Source: Crocinitomicaceae bacterium
GTDB lineage: Bacteria; Bacteroidota; Bacteroidia; Flavobacteriales_D; Crocinitomicaceae
Assembly (NCBI GenBank): GCA_015662935.1
Contig: DQTF01000155.1
Location: 1-13,504 of the forward strand
Length of the DNA: 13,504 nucleotides
Direction of reading: 5' to 3'
Position numbers and translations under genes: made by a program. Below, in pieces: positions 1 to 6,310 of this stretch (position 1 is the first letter of the stretch; every line of letters starts with the position of its first letter). The notes beneath the pieces were generated by a model. That model was not told the DNA's origin. It was given only the letters and a program-made list of their open reading frames with translations, and made no database searches.

Positions 1-263
1 TTAATTATTCTTTAAAGCATCCAAACTTTGAAAAAATCTTAACCAAGAAAGAAGCAAAAATTTTAATTTTTCTTTGCAAACATTTAAACAATGTCACTGC
101 GCGAGAGTTAATTCTGAATGGTGTCTGGGGGCAAAATGATTATTTTGTAGGCAGAAGTCTAGATGTTTTCATCACTAAATTGAGAAAGTATTTGAAAGAA
201 GATGAAAATATTCAATTGGTAAATGTGCATGGAATTGGTTTTAAATTAGAAGTACTCAATTAA
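1..263 (+). CDS. OmpR/PhoB-family response regulator, C-terminal DNA-binding domain (5'-truncated by window)
   Basis: Only the last 86 complete codons are in the window, read from base 3 to the TAA at 261-263. They encode the winged-helix effector domain of an OmpR/PhoB-type two-component response regulator. Seen in the sequence: an LTKKEAKIL opening, a helix with NNVTARELIL, the WGQNDYFVGRSLDVF stretch and the ITKLRKYL recognition helix, then VNVHGIGFKL, which is the beta-hairpin wing. The YFVGRSLDVFI form is typical of Bacteroidota regulators. The receiver domain with the phosphorylated aspartate lies outside the window, so the signal and targets cannot be inferred. The stop codon shares one base with the start of the next gene (TAATG), which suggests translational coupling to tsaB. 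The family call is secure; the specific regulator name is not. Confidence 0.93.
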   Translation, partial: NYSLKHPNFEKILTKKEAKILIFLCKHLNNVTARELILNGVWGQNDYFVGRSLDVFITKLRKYLKEDENIQLVNVHGIGFKLEVLN

Positions 264-934
264 TGAAAATATACATTCTTCATCTCGAAACAGCTACAAA
301 AGTTTGCTCCGTTGCTTTATCAGAGAATGGGCAGTTGATGGCTCTCAAAGAAATAGAAGAGGACGGCTATTCTCATGGAGAGAATCTCAACCTTTTTATT
401 CAAGATGTTTGTAACGAAGCCCAAATTAAGTTGAAAGATTTAAACGCTGTATCTTTGGCGTCTGGTCCTGGATCATACACTGGGTTAAGGATAGGTGCTG
501 CAACAGCAAAAAGTTTGTGCTACGCATTAGATATTCCGCTGATTGCAATTGATGCGTTAACTTCTTTAAAAGAATTAGCAAAAGAAAAATATTCAACCAC
601 CAATCTTTGTGCTGTAATTGACGCTCGAAGAATGGAGGTGTATAATGCATTTTTCAATTCAGAAGGAAAACAAATCAAGGAAATTTCAGCAGATATTATT
701 GATGAGAATTCTTACGAAGAATACACGCCGTTCGTTTGTTTTGGTGATGGAGCTGATAAATTAAAAGAAGTATGGAAAGATAAGGATTGCACCATTGATG
801 CATCCATCAAATCGTCTGCAAAAGGACAAGTTAAAATTGCGTACAACAAGTTGGTCAATAAAGATTTTGAAGATGTTGCTTATTGGGAACCGTTCTATTT
901 AAAGGACTTTATTGCAGGAAAGAAAAAGAAATGA
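263..934 (+). CDS. tsaB: tRNA threonylcarbamoyladenosine biosynthesis protein TsaB
   Basis: TsaB (formerly YeaZ) is the cytoplasmic scaffold partner of TsaD. With TsaE and TsaC it makes the N6-threonylcarbamoyl modification on A37 of tRNAs that read ANN codons. The 223-residue product has the family's usual size. It begins with the ASKHA-fold first strand (ILHLETATKVCSVAL, residues 5-19). It then shows the YSHGENL segment (36-42) and the diagnostic GPGSYTGLR loop (68-76), followed by a helix with AKSLCYAL. The TsaD-type metal-binding histidines are absent, as expected for TsaB. The ATG at 263 overlaps the TAA of the upstream response regulator by one base and puts the first strand directly at the N terminus, which supports this start. 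The gene ends in a strong hairpin terminator. Essential in most bacteria; linkage to a regulator gene is probably incidental. Confidence 0.96.
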   Translation: MKIYILHLETATKVCSVALSENGQLMALKEIEEDGYSHGENLNLFIQDVCNEAQIKLKDLNAVSLASGPGSYTGLRIGAATAKSLCYALDIPLIAIDALTSLKELAKEKYSTTNLCAVIDARRMEVYNAFFNSEGKQIKEISADIIDENSYEEYTPFVCFGDGADKLKEVWKDKDCTIDASIKSSAKGQVKIAYNKLVNKDFEDVAYWEPFYLKDFIAGKKKK

Positions 935-965
935 AAAAACCACCAATGAGTATTGGTGGTTTTTG
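935..965. terminator. Bidirectional intrinsic terminator between tsaB and the convergent operon
   Basis: An 8-base-pair stem (CCACCAAT at 940-947, ATTGGTGG at 952-959) closes a four-base loop. It is followed by a T run at 960-964 and preceded by an A run at 934-939. It starts right after the tsaB stop, giving a standard Rho-independent terminator on the plus strand. The A run before the stem becomes a U run on the other strand, so it can also end the leftward operon, whose last stop lies about 70 bases away. Bases 966-1037 contain only a weak five-base hairpin (TGAAG/CTTCA) and no gene. Confidence 0.85.
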
Positions 966-1037
966 TTTGAGAAATATAACTAACTAAAACATAACCAATA
1001 TATGAAGATGATACTTCACTATTTTTCTCTAACTCTA

Positions 1038-1532
1038 TTAATTTCCATGTATCTGTTTTTGCAATTTAGTATGATCTAGATCTTTGGCTGGATACTTTTG
1101 ATACAAGTAATGAGCAACTAAGGTCAATTCTTCTTTTGTAATATTTTCTTTTTGTGTAGGCATAACTCCAAAACGTTTTATGGCTCCTTTTTCGCAAAAC
1201 GATTTCTCAGCGGAAGGATTGTGTGCATAGTCAACTATAAAGTCAATTACTTTTTGCTTTTTATTTTCTGGTTCTGCCTTTATACCATCATTGACATGAA
1301 ACATAACGCCCATTATTGGTGGAGCCAACATTGATTTTCTATCTTCTTGAGATTTGGGAGGTGAGGTTCTATGACATTTCGTACAGACTTTCGTGAACAA
1401 TTTTTCTCCTTGCTGAATTTCTTCAGCTGTAAATTCAGCGACCTTGATATTCTCATTTTTTGAAGAGCAAGAATTTAAGAAGAACATTGCTCCAAGAGCA
1501 AGAGATGCAATCCAAGTAGTTTTATTTTTCAT
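1038..1532 (-). CDS. Single-haem class I cytochrome c lipoprotein
   Basis: The 164-residue product has a signal peptide ending in a lipobox (LNSC, Cys22), so it is predicted to be lipid-anchored on the periplasmic side or outer membrane. Haem would attach covalently at CTKCH (residues 50-54), with His54 as one axial ligand. The likely distal ligand is Met124 in RFGVMP, followed by the C-terminal helix EELTLVAHYLYQKY that is usual in class I cytochromes c. This predicts electron transfer in the envelope, but partner and potential cannot be read from sequence. Cys113 is a further cysteine outside the haem motif. It is the last gene of a minus-strand operon, starting 4 bases after the stop of the kelch-like T9SS protein gene. 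The cytochrome call is firm; its role next to a DUF2202 protein and a surface propeller is unknown. Confidence 0.9.
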   Translation of the reverse strand: MKNKTTWIASLALGAMFFLNSCSSKNENIKVAEFTAEEIQQGEKLFTKVCTKCHRTSPPKSQEDRKSMLAPPIMGVMFHVNDGIKAEPENKKQKVIDFIVDYAHNPSAEKSFCEKGAIKRFGVMPTQKENITKEELTLVAHYLYQKYPAKDLDHTKLQKQIHGN

Positions 1533-1536
1533 ATTA

Positions 1537-3150
1537 TTATTCTTTAATAATCGTTTTCTGACTGCTTGATGTTAAGCCGTTTATTGAGAGAATGTATTCT
1601 CCTTTTGAGAATTCTTTCATATTTAAATCAATTTTCTTTAATCCTATTTGAGTATCAAGAGCAATTGTTTTTAACTCCTGTCCTTTCATGTTGTACAGAG
1701 TTAAAGTATGAGGAGTGTTATCTGGGATAAATAATTCTATTCTCAAAACGTCTGTTGTTGGATTCGGATAAACACTCATGTTAAAAACATTCTCTCCAGT
1801 TAAAGGAACCTCATGTAAACCAACAGTCGATTTATTAATGAACACCTTAAAAATTTGGTTGCTTGCAGAGCTTTGTGTTCCGTCATTGATAAAGAAAATA
1901 TTATCTAGAGTACTCTCTATTCCACCATAGATATAGCCAACAAGTGTTTTGTTAAATGGAATGTTGTTAATACGCAATATCTCTTCATCGATATAATAAT
2001 TAGTATCGTAAATAGGGATGAATTCTGCACCAGTACCTAAAAGAGCCGGCATTTCAATGTTCAACTTTACTTCTTGCATGCTTCCGTCCGATAAACGAGT
2101 CACTCGACTAATTGTTTTGACAAAAGGAACGTTATCATCTTGAATTAAATTATTAGCAGCATCTAACGTGTATTGACTTAATCCGCCATAAAAAACAGTG
2201 TGCATTGCATTGTTGGTATTGTCATATACAGGCATTTTAGCACTATGATATTGACTTAAATACTGCGTAAAACTACTGTTTAATGTATGACCTGTTGGCA
2301 GAACATCCACAGGATTCAAATAGGGTAAATCATTTGGGTCAAAAACTCCAGCCCAAACTGTAAATCCTTTGTCTCCATTAGGGAAAATCTGTGGCGACAT
2401 ATTGTAATCTCGACGGTGCAAGTTTGCAACATCATGGAATGTAGTAAAGTTCGTTATGGATAGTGTTGTTCCATCATCTATGATCTTAAACATTCTTACT
2501 TCGTCAGTATATTGCTGTATAAATCCAGGTCCTTGATTAGGCCCCATTGGGTTATACCTTCCTTCAAAGTATTGTCCTCCTGCTAAATAAAAAGTTGAAT
2601 CTAAATAACCAAGTTGTCCTCCTGTCACTGCGAAAGTTGAGTCGGTGATTTGTCTAAAAAATGGAGTAATACTATTACCATTTATCACAGCGTTTGCTAA
2701 GCTATCCACATTTATTGCCGTTAAGTTGGCAAAAGTTTCATGGTCTGCTAAAGTTGTACTATATCCATAACCTCCCATTACATATAAGGTGTTTCCTCGT
2801 TGGTAGAATTGTTGATTGGTCGATTGCAATTGCTCAAAAAGTCCAGATGAAAGTGAGCTTAAACTAGCACTCCATGTTTGGTTGTTGACGGGGTCGATAA
2901 CAAAAACATCTTTATTATTACTGCTTTCTAAAAATGCCGCGAAAGGTTGTCTTTGATGCAATCCATCAATTCTTCCACCAATGATAAGCCATTTATCATC
3001 GTTAGTTTTTCCCCACGAATACGAGTGAATACTCGGTGCTCCTGCAATTGTTACAGGTTCAATTTCTATGTTGAATTCTTCTTGTCCTAAGGCTGTACTC
3101 ACTCCTGCTCCAATTAGCAAAGCAATGAGAATAATGTTCGTTTTTTTCAT
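1537..3150 (-). CDS. Kelch-like beta-propeller protein with T9SS type A sorting domain
   Basis: This is a 537-residue exported protein. A Sec signal peptide (about residues 1-22, cleavage near ALG-QEE) is followed by a long region with recurring hydrophobic-GG strands: WLIIGG (54-59), YVMGG (123-127), FYLAGG (187-192), VFYGG (319-323) and YIYGG (406-410). This is the pattern of kelch-type propeller blades. A conserved-looking LHRRDYNMSP segment lies at 244-253. The last 78 residues (460-537), beginning VYPNPTTD and ending in short beta strands with KGEYILSI, form a type A C-terminal sorting domain. That domain directs export through the type IX secretion system and attachment to, or release from, the cell surface. 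No catalytic motif is evident. The gene sits between a DUF2202 lipoprotein (9-base gap) and a cytochrome c lipoprotein (4-base gap). The sorting domain is certain, kelch-like is likely, and function is unknown. Confidence 0.88.
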   Translation of the reverse strand: MKKTNIILIALLIGAGVSTALGQEEFNIEIEPVTIAGAPSIHSYSWGKTNDDKWLIIGGRIDGLHQRQPFAAFLESSNNKDVFVIDPVNNQTWSASLSSLSSGLFEQLQSTNQQFYQRGNTLYVMGGYGYSTTLADHETFANLTAINVDSLANAVINGNSITPFFRQITDSTFAVTGGQLGYLDSTFYLAGGQYFEGRYNPMGPNQGPGFIQQYTDEVRMFKIIDDGTTLSITNFTTFHDVANLHRRDYNMSPQIFPNGDKGFTVWAGVFDPNDLPYLNPVDVLPTGHTLNSSFTQYLSQYHSAKMPVYDNTNNAMHTVFYGGLSQYTLDAANNLIQDDNVPFVKTISRVTRLSDGSMQEVKLNIEMPALLGTGAEFIPIYDTNYYIDEEILRINNIPFNKTLVGYIYGGIESTLDNIFFINDGTQSSASNQIFKVFINKSTVGLHEVPLTGENVFNMSVYPNPTTDVLRIELFIPDNTPHTLTLYNMKGQELKTIALDTQIGLKKIDLNMKEFSKGEYILSINGLTSSSQKTIIKE

Positions 3151-3159
3151 GAATTGTAT

Positions 3160-3765
3160 TTATTTTTTTCCGCATCCTCCACTTTCCGTTGCAAGGATGG
3201 CGTTGTATTCTGTTTGTGATATATACTGAGGTTGGTATTGATAACCTAACTCTGATAATCGAGCACTGAATGCGCGCATGTGATTTTCAGAACCACAATC
3301 TAACTTATCGTAGGTGTTCAAGATATCTTTTCTCTCAGCTCGATTAATAAATGCACGGATATCAAATAGGTCAACATCTTCAATTGTTGCACCAACTTTT
3401 AATGCTTCAATTAGCGAAGAGTCAGATTGCACAATTAATTGATTGTATAAGGTTTGTAATTCTACATTGTTAAACGCTCCTCTTTCATTTGAAGCAGGGT
3501 CTGGCAAGTCATACGTGTCTAATAGCTTGAGCATCTTATCCATGTGCTTTTGTTCTGCTTTTGAGATATTCAAGAAAACATCATCTTGGTAGAGGTCGTA
3601 TAAAAACAAGTAAACGTCTCTGGCAAGTTTCTCTTCTTCTCGTAAATAGTTAAGGTCAGTAATTTCTTCTGAAGTTAATTTCCGACTTTTATCACAAGAG
3701 CTAAATATTAAGACTATTGAACTACTTAAAAGAAGACTGATAATGAGTGTTTTATATTTTTTCAT
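3160..3765 (-). CDS. DUF2202 ferritin-like domain lipoprotein
   Basis: The 201-residue product opens with a signal peptide and lipobox (FSSC, Cys24), predicting a lipoprotein. The mature part matches the DUF2202 family, which has a ferritin-like helical bundle. Helix one carries YLREEEKLARDVY (40-52), helix two ISKAEQKHMDKML (67-79) with an ExxH pair (Glu71, His74), helix three VGATIEDVDLFDI (124-136), and helix four CGSENHMRAF (157-166) with His162. These acidic and histidine positions resemble a di-iron or other metal site, but the exact ligands are inferred. The tail ends GGCGKK with Cys198, which could pair with Cys157. It is first in a tight minus-strand operon with a T9SS-secreted kelch-like protein and a cytochrome c lipoprotein, and its promoter must lie in the divergent region 3766-3936. 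No biochemical function is established for DUF2202 as far as I know. Confidence 0.9.
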   Translation of the reverse strand: MKKYKTLIISLLLSSSIVLIFSSCDKSRKLTSEEITDLNYLREEEKLARDVYLFLYDLYQDDVFLNISKAEQKHMDKMLKLLDTYDLPDPASNERGAFNNVELQTLYNQLIVQSDSSLIEALKVGATIEDVDLFDIRAFINRAERKDILNTYDKLDCGSENHMRAFSARLSELGYQYQPQYISQTEYNAILATESGGCGKK

Positions 3766-3767
3766 AG

Positions 3768-3775
3768 CAAATAAA
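3768..3775 (-). promoter_or_regulatory. Possible -7 element of the DUF2202/kelch/cytochrome operon
   Basis: Read on the minus strand this is TTTATTTG, one mismatch from the Bacteroidota -7 consensus TAnnTTTG. It ends only two bases before the start codon, which would imply no leader at all. No convincing -33 element is seen at the expected distance. Weak candidate. Confidence 0.2.
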
Positions 3776-3814
3776 TTATAGGATTACGTTTTAAGCGGTA
3801 ATCACAGTGCCAAG

Positions 3815-3828
3815 TTAGTAATTACTAA
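3815..3828. promoter_or_regulatory. Perfect 14-base palindrome in the divergent intergenic region
   Basis: TTAGTAATTACTAA is its own reverse complement. It sits about 50 bases before the start of the leftward operon and about 108 bases before the DAHP synthase start. This is a plausible place for a dimeric regulator acting on the leftward operon. A second imperfect dyad, GTTA-TG-TAAC, follows at 3835-3844. No known operator is recognised and the area is AT-rich, so a regulatory role is inference only. Confidence 0.35.
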
Positions 3829-3922
3829 TTCATAGTTATGTAACATTAGTTGCATTAATCTGCTCGTAAATCTATTTTTAATGAAATCAAGTTAAATCCC
3901 TCTTCTTTTACTCAATTTATAG

Positions 3923-3930
3923 TAAGTTTG
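3923..3930 (+). promoter_or_regulatory. Candidate -7 promoter element for the aro operon
   Basis: TAAGTTTG is a full match to the Bacteroidota TAnnTTTG -7 consensus. It ends six bases before the ATG at 3937, so transcription would begin almost at the start codon. No good -33 TTTG is visible 17-23 bases upstream. It overlaps an in-frame TTG at 3928, which argues against that TTG being a real start. Confidence 0.4.
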
Positions 3931-3936
3931 ATTTTT

Positions 3937-5016
3937 ATGAAGTTACAAGAGGAAATTAAAAATAACAACCGTCCGTTTATCATTGCTGGACCATGCAGTG
4001 CCGAATCGGAAGAACAGATTCTATCTGTCTGCCAAGAGATCGCAAACAATCATTCTGCGCAAATGCTTCGTGCAGGTATTTGGAAACCTCGTACTCGACC
4101 AGGTAGTTTTGAAGGTATTGGAGAACGTGCATTGGAATGGATCGTAAATGCTGGGAAAGAAACGAATCTCCCCACAACAATCGAAGTTGCAAATGCTTCC
4201 CATGTTAATCTCGCCTTAAAGGCTGGAGTTAGTTCTCTGTGGATTGGTGCTAGAACGACCGTGAATCCTTTTGCTGTTCAAGAAATTGCAGACGCTTTGA
4301 GAGGAGTGGATATTCCTATTCTAATTAAAAACCCAGTGAATCCAGACTTGAGTTTGTGGATGGGGGCTTTTGAACGTTTTGAGAAAATAGGATTGACTGA
4401 TTTGACAGCAATTCATCGTGGATTCTCTGTGTATAAACATCGTAAATACCGCAATGTTCCAAGTTGGGAAATACCGATAGCATTGAAAGAAAACCGTCCT
4501 GAGACACCAATTTTATGCGATCCTAGTCACATCACCGGCAATAGAGAATTACTCTTTGAAGTCAGCCAAAAAGCAATGGATCTGAATTTTGATGGACTAA
4601 TGATTGAAACACATCCAGATCCGGATAATGCTTGGTCGGATGCAGCGCAACAAATAACACCTGCTCGATTAAAGGAAATTCTTAACACTATTGTTTTGCG
4701 TTCTCATACTGTTTCTCAAGATATCGCGACCATAATCAATGAGGTAAGAGAAAAAGTCAATAATGTAGATGATAGACTTTTTGAATTGTTAATGGAGAGA
4801 ATGGAATTTAGTAACACCGTAGGACAACTAAAAAGAGAAAATAACATCACCATTCTGCAACAAGAACATTGGACTAAGGTTATTAAAACTCGATTAGATT
4901 TGGCAGAGGATTACCAATTGTCAGAAAAGTTCATTCGAAGTTTTATGGATGCGATACATCAAGAATCTATTCGTCACCAAACTGCTGTGATGAATCCTAA
5001 AAAGTCAGATGAGTAG
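3937..5016 (+). CDS. Fused DAHP synthase (class I-beta) / chorismate mutase
   Basis: The product is a 359-residue two-domain enzyme. Residues about 1-252 form a class I-beta (KDO8P-synthase-like) 3-deoxy-7-phosphoheptulonate synthase, which joins phosphoenolpyruvate and erythrose 4-phosphate in the first shikimate step. Seen: AGPCSAES (17-24), WKPRTRPGSFEG (49-60), IKNPVNPD (130-137) and DPSH (195-198). By alignment to known enzymes, Cys20, His198, Glu224 (IETHPDP) and Asp235 are the metal ligands. Residues about 262-350 are an AroQ-type chorismate mutase with Arg271, Arg288, Lys299 and Gln342 at the usual positions. It converts chorismate to prephenate, and in such fusions it can also mediate feedback control. 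A C-terminal mutase on DAHP synthase is known in Bacteroidota, for example Prevotella. An in-frame TTG at 3928 is a possible but unlikely start, because ATG at 3937 gives the family's usual N terminus. The gene overlaps aroA by 8 bases. Confidence 0.95.
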   Translation: MKLQEEIKNNNRPFIIAGPCSAESEEQILSVCQEIANNHSAQMLRAGIWKPRTRPGSFEGIGERALEWIVNAGKETNLPTTIEVANASHVNLALKAGVSSLWIGARTTVNPFAVQEIADALRGVDIPILIKNPVNPDLSLWMGAFERFEKIGLTDLTAIHRGFSVYKHRKYRNVPSWEIPIALKENRPETPILCDPSHITGNRELLFEVSQKAMDLNFDGLMIETHPDPDNAWSDAAQQITPARLKEILNTIVLRSHTVSQDIATIINEVREKVNNVDDRLFELLMERMEFSNTVGQLKRENNITILQQEHWTKVIKTRLDLAEDYQLSEKFIRSFMDAIHQESIRHQTAVMNPKKSDE

Positions 5017-6256
5017 CGTTAAGGTTGCACAAACAAAGCTGAATGGTGAGATAAACATCCCTCCGTCAAAAAGTGATGCTCAACGCGCAATTATTTGTGC
5101 AGCATTATGTTCAGGGATTAGTGTTATTCATAATGTAGGAGAGAGTAATGATGTCAAATCAATGCTTCTAAATGTTCAGTTGATGGGAGCAACTGTGGAT
5201 GTTCTTCACGATAAAATACAAATCAAAGGTGTCAACATTTTGAATGAAAAATTGACATTGAATGTAGGGGAAAGTGGTTTAGGATTGCGACTACTAGCGA
5301 GTGTTCTTTCTGTTTTTGAAGGAGAACAAATAATTCAAGGAGAAGGTTCCATCTTAAACAGAGATCAATCTTTTTTTAAAGAATATTTTTCTCAAAATGG
5401 AGTAGTGGTAGATTCTGAGAATGATAAATTACCCATTACTTTTTCAGGAAAATTGAAAGGAGGGGAATTGAGAGTAGATGGCAGTCAATCGTCACAATAC
5501 ATCTCGGGGCTTTTAATGGCTTTGCCTCTTTTGGAGAATGATACAATTCTAACCGTCGAAAATTCTACCAGTACGCCATACATTGATATGACTATAGATA
5601 CACTCGCTTCTTTCGGAATAGAAATTAGCAATGAGAATTATTCAAAATACGTTATTAAAGGAAATCAATCCTATAGTGCTGCGACTTATTTTGTAGAAAG
5701 TGATTGGAGCAGTTCTAGTTACTGGCTAGTGGCTGCTGCAATCTCTCATAAAGTGAAAATTAGAGGGTTGAATAGCTTGAACAAGCAGGCCGACAGAGCA
5801 ATGATTGAAGTGTTGAGTTTGGCAAATTGCGAAGTTGAATGGGAGAATGATGCATTAACCGTTAATGGCGATTTACGAACAGCCTTTGAATTTGACGCGA
5901 CTAATTGCCCAGATTTATTTCCTGCTTTGGTGACTTTGGCGACTTTTTGTAACGGTACTTCTGTAATTAAAGGCGTTGCAAGGTTAGCAAACAAAGAAAG
6001 TAATCGAGCGCTTGTTTTACAAGAAGAATTTGGAAAAATAGGTATTCATGTTGAGTTGTTAGCTGATGAAATGTTCATTCATGGAGGAGTAGAATTACAT
6101 GCTGCAGAAGTCGATGCGCACAATGACCATCGTATTGCAATGTGCTTAGCAATCGCAGCAACCAAAATACCAGGAGGATTAACAATCAATGGCAAAGATA
6201 CTGTAAACAAGAGTTATCCTGAGTTTTGGGAAGATTTATCTGAATTAAGTGATTAA
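5009..6256 (+). CDS. aroA: 3-phosphoshikimate 1-carboxyvinyltransferase (EPSP synthase)
   Basis: AroA transfers the enolpyruvyl group of PEP to shikimate 3-phosphate, the sixth shikimate step. The product is 415 residues against 427 in E. coli. Substrate and catalytic residues align with E. coli: Lys21-Ser22 and Arg26 (PPSKSDAQR), Arg94, Arg118, Ser161-Ser162-Gln163 (DGSQSSQ), Asp302 (catalytic, CPDLFPAL), Lys329-Glu330 and Arg333 (KESNR), His374-Arg375 (NDHRIAM) and Lys401. It therefore looks fully active. The odd part is the PEP loop, GESGLGLRL at 87-95, where E. coli has GNAGTAMRP. Leucine replaces both the Thr97 and Pro101 equivalents. The start at 5009 overlaps the last 8 bases of the DAHP synthase/chorismate mutase gene, indicating co-transcription and translational coupling. 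Confidence 0.96.
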   Translation: MSSVKVAQTKLNGEINIPPSKSDAQRAIICAALCSGISVIHNVGESNDVKSMLLNVQLMGATVDVLHDKIQIKGVNILNEKLTLNVGESGLGLRLLASVLSVFEGEQIIQGEGSILNRDQSFFKEYFSQNGVVVDSENDKLPITFSGKLKGGELRVDGSQSSQYISGLLMALPLLENDTILTVENSTSTPYIDMTIDTLASFGIEISNENYSKYVIKGNQSYSAATYFVESDWSSSSYWLVAAAISHKVKIRGLNSLNKQADRAMIEVLSLANCEVEWENDALTVNGDLRTAFEFDATNCPDLFPALVTLATFCNGTSVIKGVARLANKESNRALVLQEEFGKIGIHVELLADEMFIHGGVELHAAEVDAHNDHRIAMCLAIAATKIPGGLTINGKDTVNKSYPEFWEDLSELSD

Positions 6257-6310
6257 TAAATGTAACCATGGAATTAAGAGTCGTTATGGTTTCAAATAAA
6301 TTCTTCACTT

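Noticed and set aside
1152..1334. Plus-strand open frame inside the cytochrome c gene
   Set aside because: It lies opposite a well-supported cytochrome frame and has no recognisable features.
3928..3936. TTG start for the DAHP synthase/chorismate mutase gene, three codons upstream of the ATG
   Set aside because: It lies inside the TAAGTTTG promoter-like element, and the ATG at 3937 gives the usual family N terminus.
6264..6291. Hairpin after aroA (AACCAT/ATGGTT) as terminator
   Set aside because: Only six pairs, a 16-base loop and no T run after it.
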